Assembly (NCBI RefSeq): GCF_900111765.1
Contig: NZ_FOIB01000001.1
Coordinates: 124,001-188,000, forward strand
Reading direction: 5' to 3'
DNA from: Myxococcus fulvus
Lineage (GTDB): Bacteria; Myxococcota; Myxococcia; Myxococcales; Myxococcaceae
Length of the DNA: 64,000 bases
In this document: positions 61,248-64,000 of the stretch, piece after piece
How the letters are laid out: the number at the start of each line of letters is the position of its first letter
How positions within the stretch are numbered: position 1 is the first letter of the stretch
Translations under genes and position numbers: made by a program
Notes under the pieces: generated by a model
Databases searched by the model: none
What the model saw: only the letters and a program-made list of their open reading frames with translations
What the model was told of the DNA's origin: nothing

Positions 61248-62786
61248 ATGGCAAAGAACAGAATCGGTGCGTTCGTCATGGGTGCAGTGATTCTCCCTCT
61301 GGTGGGTGTCGCCTGGAAAGCCCACGCCGCGGATGTGGCCGGCTCTCACAAGGCCGGGGACATCGTGCTGGAGACCGGCTCCGGGAAGACCCCAGAGGGT
61401 GAGACGGTTCCATTCGAGCTCGGCACCTTGTTCGTTCCGGAAAACCGGGCGGCGCCTCGTAGCCGGCTCATCGGCGTGGGTTTCGCCCGCATCCGGGCGG
61501 CGAGCCCCACTGCAGGCCCACCGGTATTCCTTCTGCCCGGCGGTCCTGGCGCCAGCGCTCTCAATGCCTTTACCGACAGCGATGCTGCTTCACAGCGTCA
61601 GTTGGCGAATTTCGTCAGGTTCAGCGCAGCGGGCGACCTGGTGGTGATCGATCAGCGCGGCTATTCGAAGCGCGGCGAAGTCTTGGAAGCCGCGGCTCCG
61701 GAGCAGCCACTGGAGCACCCACGAACCCTGGCCGCGGATGCTGCCGACATGGTGAAGGTGGCCAAGGCCGCGATTGCGGCCCACCCCGACAAGGATCTCG
61801 CCGGGTACACCATCGACCAATGCGCCGAGGACGTGAACGACCTGCGGCGGGCGCTCGGTTACGATCAGATCTCCCTGTACGGCAACAGCTTCGGATCGCA
61901 GTGGAGCTTCGCGGTGATGCGGCTTCACCCGGAGATCGTGGCGCGAGCGCAGCTCGGGGGCGTGGAGCCACTCGACTACGCCTATGACATGCCGTCGCAC
62001 GTCCTCGCCGCGCTGCAGCGGATTGCCTGGGATGCGGATCGGGATCCCGGACTTTCGCCCTACCTGCCCAAGGGCGGAGTGATGGAGGCGCTGCGCGTGG
62101 TTCGCGACCGCTTCGCCAGCGGGCCCATCAAGGTCAGGGTCGAGGATGAGACGACGGGCAACCCCCGGACCGTCGCGCTCGGGCTGCAGGATCTCCAGGA
62201 CTCACTTCTCATGTCACCGGACGTCTGGCCGGCTTTTGTCCTCTCCCTCTACTACCGCCACTACGACGACTGGGCGCGGCACGTCATCAAGCAGCGGACG
62301 AACCCCGCGCGGCAGGTCACGCTCATTGGCCCGCTGATCGACAGCAGCCTGGGGGTGTCGTCCGCGCGTGAACACCTCCTGCGGACTGACCCAGGCACTG
62401 CCTTCATCGGCATGGGGAACTTCGATTCCAACATCGCCTCCGCGCCGATCTGGCCGGGGCCGGACGCTGGCGACGCATTCAGGCTCGCGGTTCCGAGCTC
62501 GATTCCCGTGCTGTTCCTCCATGGGGACTGGGACACGTCCACGCCCATCGAGAACACGTTGAACATCCTGCCCTACTTCCCCAACGGCCGAGCGATCCTG
62601 GTTCACCGAGGCACTCACGGCCTTCGCCCCGACCTGCGCGAACAACATCCAGAGGTCTGGGCGCAGACCATCGAGTTCCTCAGAACCGGTGACACACGAA
62701 ACCTTCCGGTCAGCGTGACGCTGCGCGCTCCTGTGTTCCAGCGGCCATCGTTCCCGGCGCCCGTCCGAAGGCTGGAAGCGCGTTGA
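61248..62786 (+). CDS. Exported alpha/beta hydrolase (TAP/prolyl-aminopeptidase-like)
   Basis: 512 residues. Signal peptide MAKNRIGAFVMGAVILPL ending near AHAAD. The alpha/beta fold has the oxyanion loop LLPGGPGAS, nucleophile Ser in YGNSFGSQW, Asp in LHGDWDTSTP and His in THGLRP, the triad of the tripeptidyl/prolyl aminopeptidase group. Codon use is visibly less G/C-biased than in neighbouring genes. Together with the flanking inverted repeats and the dead divergent regulator this suggests acquisition. ATG at 61248 is taken; a long in-frame extension to 60906 runs through the Lrp remnant and is not coding. Confidence 0.87.
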   Translation: MAKNRIGAFVMGAVILPLVGVAWKAHAADVAGSHKAGDIVLETGSGKTPEGETVPFELGTLFVPENRAAPRSRLIGVGFARIRAASPTAGPPVFLLPGGPGASALNAFTDSDAASQRQLANFVRFSAAGDLVVIDQRGYSKRGEVLEAAAPEQPLEHPRTLAADAADMVKVAKAAIAAHPDKDLAGYTIDQCAEDVNDLRRALGYDQISLYGNSFGSQWSFAVMRLHPEIVARAQLGGVEPLDYAYDMPSHVLAALQRIAWDADRDPGLSPYLPKGGVMEALRVVRDRFASGPIKVRVEDETTGNPRTVALGLQDLQDSLLMSPDVWPAFVLSLYYRHYDDWARHVIKQRTNPARQVTLIGPLIDSSLGVSSAREHLLRTDPGTAFIGMGNFDSNIASAPIWPGPDAGDAFRLAVPSSIPVLFLHGDWDTSTPIENTLNILPYFPNGRAILVHRGTHGLRPDLREQHPEVWAQTIEFLRTGDTRNLPVSVTLRAPVFQRPSFPAPVRRLEAR

Positions 62787-63038
62787 GCCCCTTGGAGTCG
62801 CGTCAGTTTCGTCGAGTCCACTCAAACTCATGCAGGCACCTCCGGTAGGTGAGCGGGCAGCCACTCTTCGCTGCCCACCGAAGCAGCGCCTGGCGCTGCT
62901 TCCTCTTCAACCACTGCCTGCCTTTGCCCTCGGGCAGGGCCTTCTCGCTCTCAGGTCTTCTGCGCACACAGAGCCGAACGGGAGGTGCCCCTGCTCCCTC
63001 TTCCCGCTCGCCACGCGCCCGCCTGCTCTCCAACCTGA

Positions 63039-63065
63039 TCGAGAATCACGAACTTCGGTTTAGGC
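63039..63065 (-). repeat. Right 27-bp inverted repeat of the 2.4-kb segment
   Basis: On the minus strand it reads GCCTAAACCGAAGTTCGTGA then TTCTCGA, differing from the left copy at three positions. It overlaps the stop of the tiny membrane protein gene that ends at 63060. Confidence 0.8.
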
Positions 63066-63194
63066 CCTGTCGTGGTCCTCGCGGAAGAGGCTGGCGAAGC
63101 AGCCCATCAGGAGCATCGCCAGCAGCAGCGCCGCCAGGATTCCCGAGAGGTGGAGCCAGAGGCCGGTGATGAGCTGATGCGTGGACGGGCTCAT
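63060..63194 (-). CDS. Tiny membrane protein downstream of the GspG-like gene
   Basis: 44 residues, MSPSTHQLITGLWLHLSGIL then a hydrophobic helix (ILAALLLAMLLMGCFASLF) and a charged tail. Its ATG overlaps the stop of the GspG-like gene (ATGA at 63191-63194), so it is translationally coupled. Function unknown. Confidence 0.65.
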   Translation of the reverse strand: MSPSTHQLITGLWLHLSGILAALLLAMLLMGCFASLFREDHDRA

Positions 63195-63631
63195 GGCGTC
63201 GGCCCGCCTTCGGGCGCTGGCGCCACGGGGAAGGTCAGCTCGAGGTCCGCGTCGTTGCCATCGCCGCCGAGGTCTCCATCGGCGCCGAGGCTGCGCAGCA
63301 GCACCTGTCCGTCGCGCACCGTGTACTCGTAGGCGTTGTGCCACGGGTCCATCGGCAGGACTTCGAGCGCGTGATGCTCGACGAGCAGCATGAGCCCTTC
63401 GGCCTCTGTGGGGAGACGGCCTTGTGCCTCCTGGTGAAGCAGGAGCGCTCCCTGGATGGAGCGCAGGTCGAGGGCCGCGCGGTCCCGACGTGAGCCCTCC
63501 GTGTTGACGGAGACGGCCACGAGCAGCGTGAACAGCAGCAGGAGCACCCCAATCACCGCGACAACGATGACGGCGAGGCCGGCTTGTCGGAGTGCTCGCG
63601 AGAGTGGGCGGCGAGGGATGGATTCGGTCAT
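63191..63631 (-). CDS. GspG-like pseudopilin-related protein without prepilin site
   Basis: 146 residues. After a basic N-terminus and one helix (about 22-45) the C-terminal domain has the type II secretion GspG pattern: GRLPTEAEGLMLLVEHHALE, LPMDPWHNAYEY, LRSLGADGDLGGDGNDADL, which in GspG binds Ca2+. The N-terminus lacks the prepilin peptidase motif (G-F-T-L-x-E), so it should remain an ordinary membrane-anchored protein. Start at 63631 (MTESIPRRPLSR) rather than 63649. Confidence 0.8.
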   Translation of the reverse strand: MTESIPRRPLSRALRQAGLAVIVVAVIGVLLLLFTLLVAVSVNTEGSRRDRAALDLRSIQGALLLHQEAQGRLPTEAEGLMLLVEHHALEVLPMDPWHNAYEYTVRDGQVLLRSLGADGDLGGDGNDADLELTFPVAPAPEGGPTP

Positions 63632-63704
63632 CGCCGCCCCGCGTTTCAAGCCACGTGCCGAGGAGGCGCTCCCCTGGCTCCGACGGACTCGCGTCCTTCG
63701 ATGT

Positions 63705-63750
63705 CTGTCATTCCGTCAAGGCCACGGGTCCGCACCGGCCGGAATGACAG
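63705..63750. repeat. Inverted repeat with 11-bp arms
   Basis: CTGTCATTCCG (63705-63715) and CGGAATGACAG (63740-63750) flank a 24-bp spacer, upstream of the GspG-like gene. It could be an operator or part of a complex terminator with the next hairpin. Confidence 0.5.
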
Positions 63751-63751
63751 C

Positions 63752-63786
63752 CGTGGCTCCGAGGCGCGCTCTGCCCCGGAGCCACG
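63752..63786 (-). terminator. Hairpin after the PDZ protease gene
   Basis: CGTGGCTCCG (63752-63761) and CGGAGCCACG (63777-63786) form a ten-base-pair stem seven bases beyond the stop of the minus-strand gene ending at 63793. No T-run. Confidence 0.5.
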
Positions 63787-63792
63787 CCGTGC

Positions 63793-64000
63793 TCACGCGG
63801 CCACCGGCTCGATGCGTGGACGCGTGCGCGCCGCGACCGTCTTGCGCCGTCCCTTGCGCAGCACCTCCAGCGAGACTTCGTCATCCGTCGCCAGGGCCAT
63901 CAGTCGCTGGAGGTCGTCCACGCTGCTCACCGGCCGTCGGTTGATGGCGAGCAGCAGGTCATCCGGCTGGAGCCCCGCGTCATCGGCGGGAGTCCCACCC
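63793..64000 (-). CDS. PDZ-domain protein, C-terminal fragment (HtrA-like protease)
   Basis: The last 68 codons of a minus-strand gene cut by the right edge. The visible part is the end of a PDZ domain: GGTPADDAGLQPDDLLLAIN, RRPVSSVDDLQRLM and VSLEVLRKGRRKTV, followed by a short basic tail. This arrangement is usual for trypsin-like DegP/HtrA proteases, whose catalytic domain would lie outside the window. Confidence 0.75.
   Translation of the reverse strand, partial: GGTPADDAGLQPDDLLLAINRRPVSSVDDLQRLMALATDDEVSLEVLRKGRRKTVAARTRPRIEPVAA

Noticed and set aside
62803-63033. 76-codon minus-strand frame between the hydrolase and the right inverted repeat
   Set aside because: Basic end (KRKQRQALLRWAAKSG) vaguely recalls DNA-binding or transposase remnants, but no motif or ribosome binding site supports it.

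Overview
The window is a high-GC chromosomal segment (by eye about 70% G+C, strong G/C bias at third codon positions) that reads as a myxobacterium, most likely in the Myxococcus/Corallococcus/Pyxidicoccus group. Pointers are two proteins of the TIGR02265/DUF2378 family (essentially restricted to Myxococcales), a Ser/Thr kinase with a PEGA domain, many lipoproteins, an M43 protease, and a TonB/ExbB/ExbD/ExbD receptor locus. It carries gyrB and one tRNA-Gln(TTG). Nothing looks like prophage, CRISPR or rRNA.

Layout. 1-4034: an edge-truncated membrane protein, then a small lipoprotein translationally coupled to an Mla-type lipid transporter (MlaE, MlaF, MlaD). 4350-9006: three terpene synthases of the geosmin/MIB-synthase fold, with a class II HMG-CoA reductase inserted after the first. 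9092-12640: a C39-peptidase ABC exporter, a coupled one-helix small protein and, convergently, an ATP-grasp ligase with a 53-residue precursor whose core contains TTMAVGEE. This is a compact graspetide (omega-ester RiPP) locus of plesiocin type and the strongest candidate here for an undescribed system. 12759-18669: M43 lipoprotein protease, M20 hydrolase, class V aminotransferase, DUF2378 protein and two Tat-exported ferritin-like proteins. 19113-23876: response regulator, CPA2 antiporter with two USP domains, an XRE-PTS-EIIA fusion regulator, a GNAT enzyme and a small membrane protein. 24034-28461: gyrB, a lipoprotein and a PaiB-like flavin-fold protein.

28740-35170: large membrane Ser/Thr kinase, a predicted outer-membrane-type protein overlapping a metallophosphoesterase, and an AT-hook protein. 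35344-42418: a minus-strand TonB-ExbB-ExbD-ExbD unit followed by a TonB-dependent receptor and a beta-helix lipoprotein. 42501-45602: GT87 mannosyltransferase-like protein and a disulfide oxidoreductase. 46182-48601: an RbfA-like protein fused in translation to RtcB RNA ligase, tRNA-Gln, and an archaemetzincin with two catalytic residues replaced. 48722-53218: propeller lipoprotein, ankyrin protein, DUF2378 protein and a membrane Fe-S oxidoreductase. 53793-58655: a small acidic ORF, VWA protein, DsbD and a PRX-like partner. 58729-64000: DHA2 drug exporter and UBP zinc finger, then a 2.4-kb segment bounded by 27-bp inverted repeats that holds a broken Lrp/AsnC gene and an alpha/beta hydrolase, then a GspG-like protein, a tiny membrane protein and a PDZ-ended protease cut by the right edge.

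How the genes fit together: the HMG-CoA reductase can feed mevalonate into isoprenoid precursors for the adjacent terpene synthases; the ATP-grasp ligase modifies the precursor peptide and the C39 exporter can trim and export it; the antiporter and its EIIA-type regulator form one ion-homeostasis unit; TonB/ExbB/ExbD energise the co-transcribed receptor; DsbD supplies reductant to the periplasmic PRX-like protein. All functions are read from motifs by eye; no database search was run.
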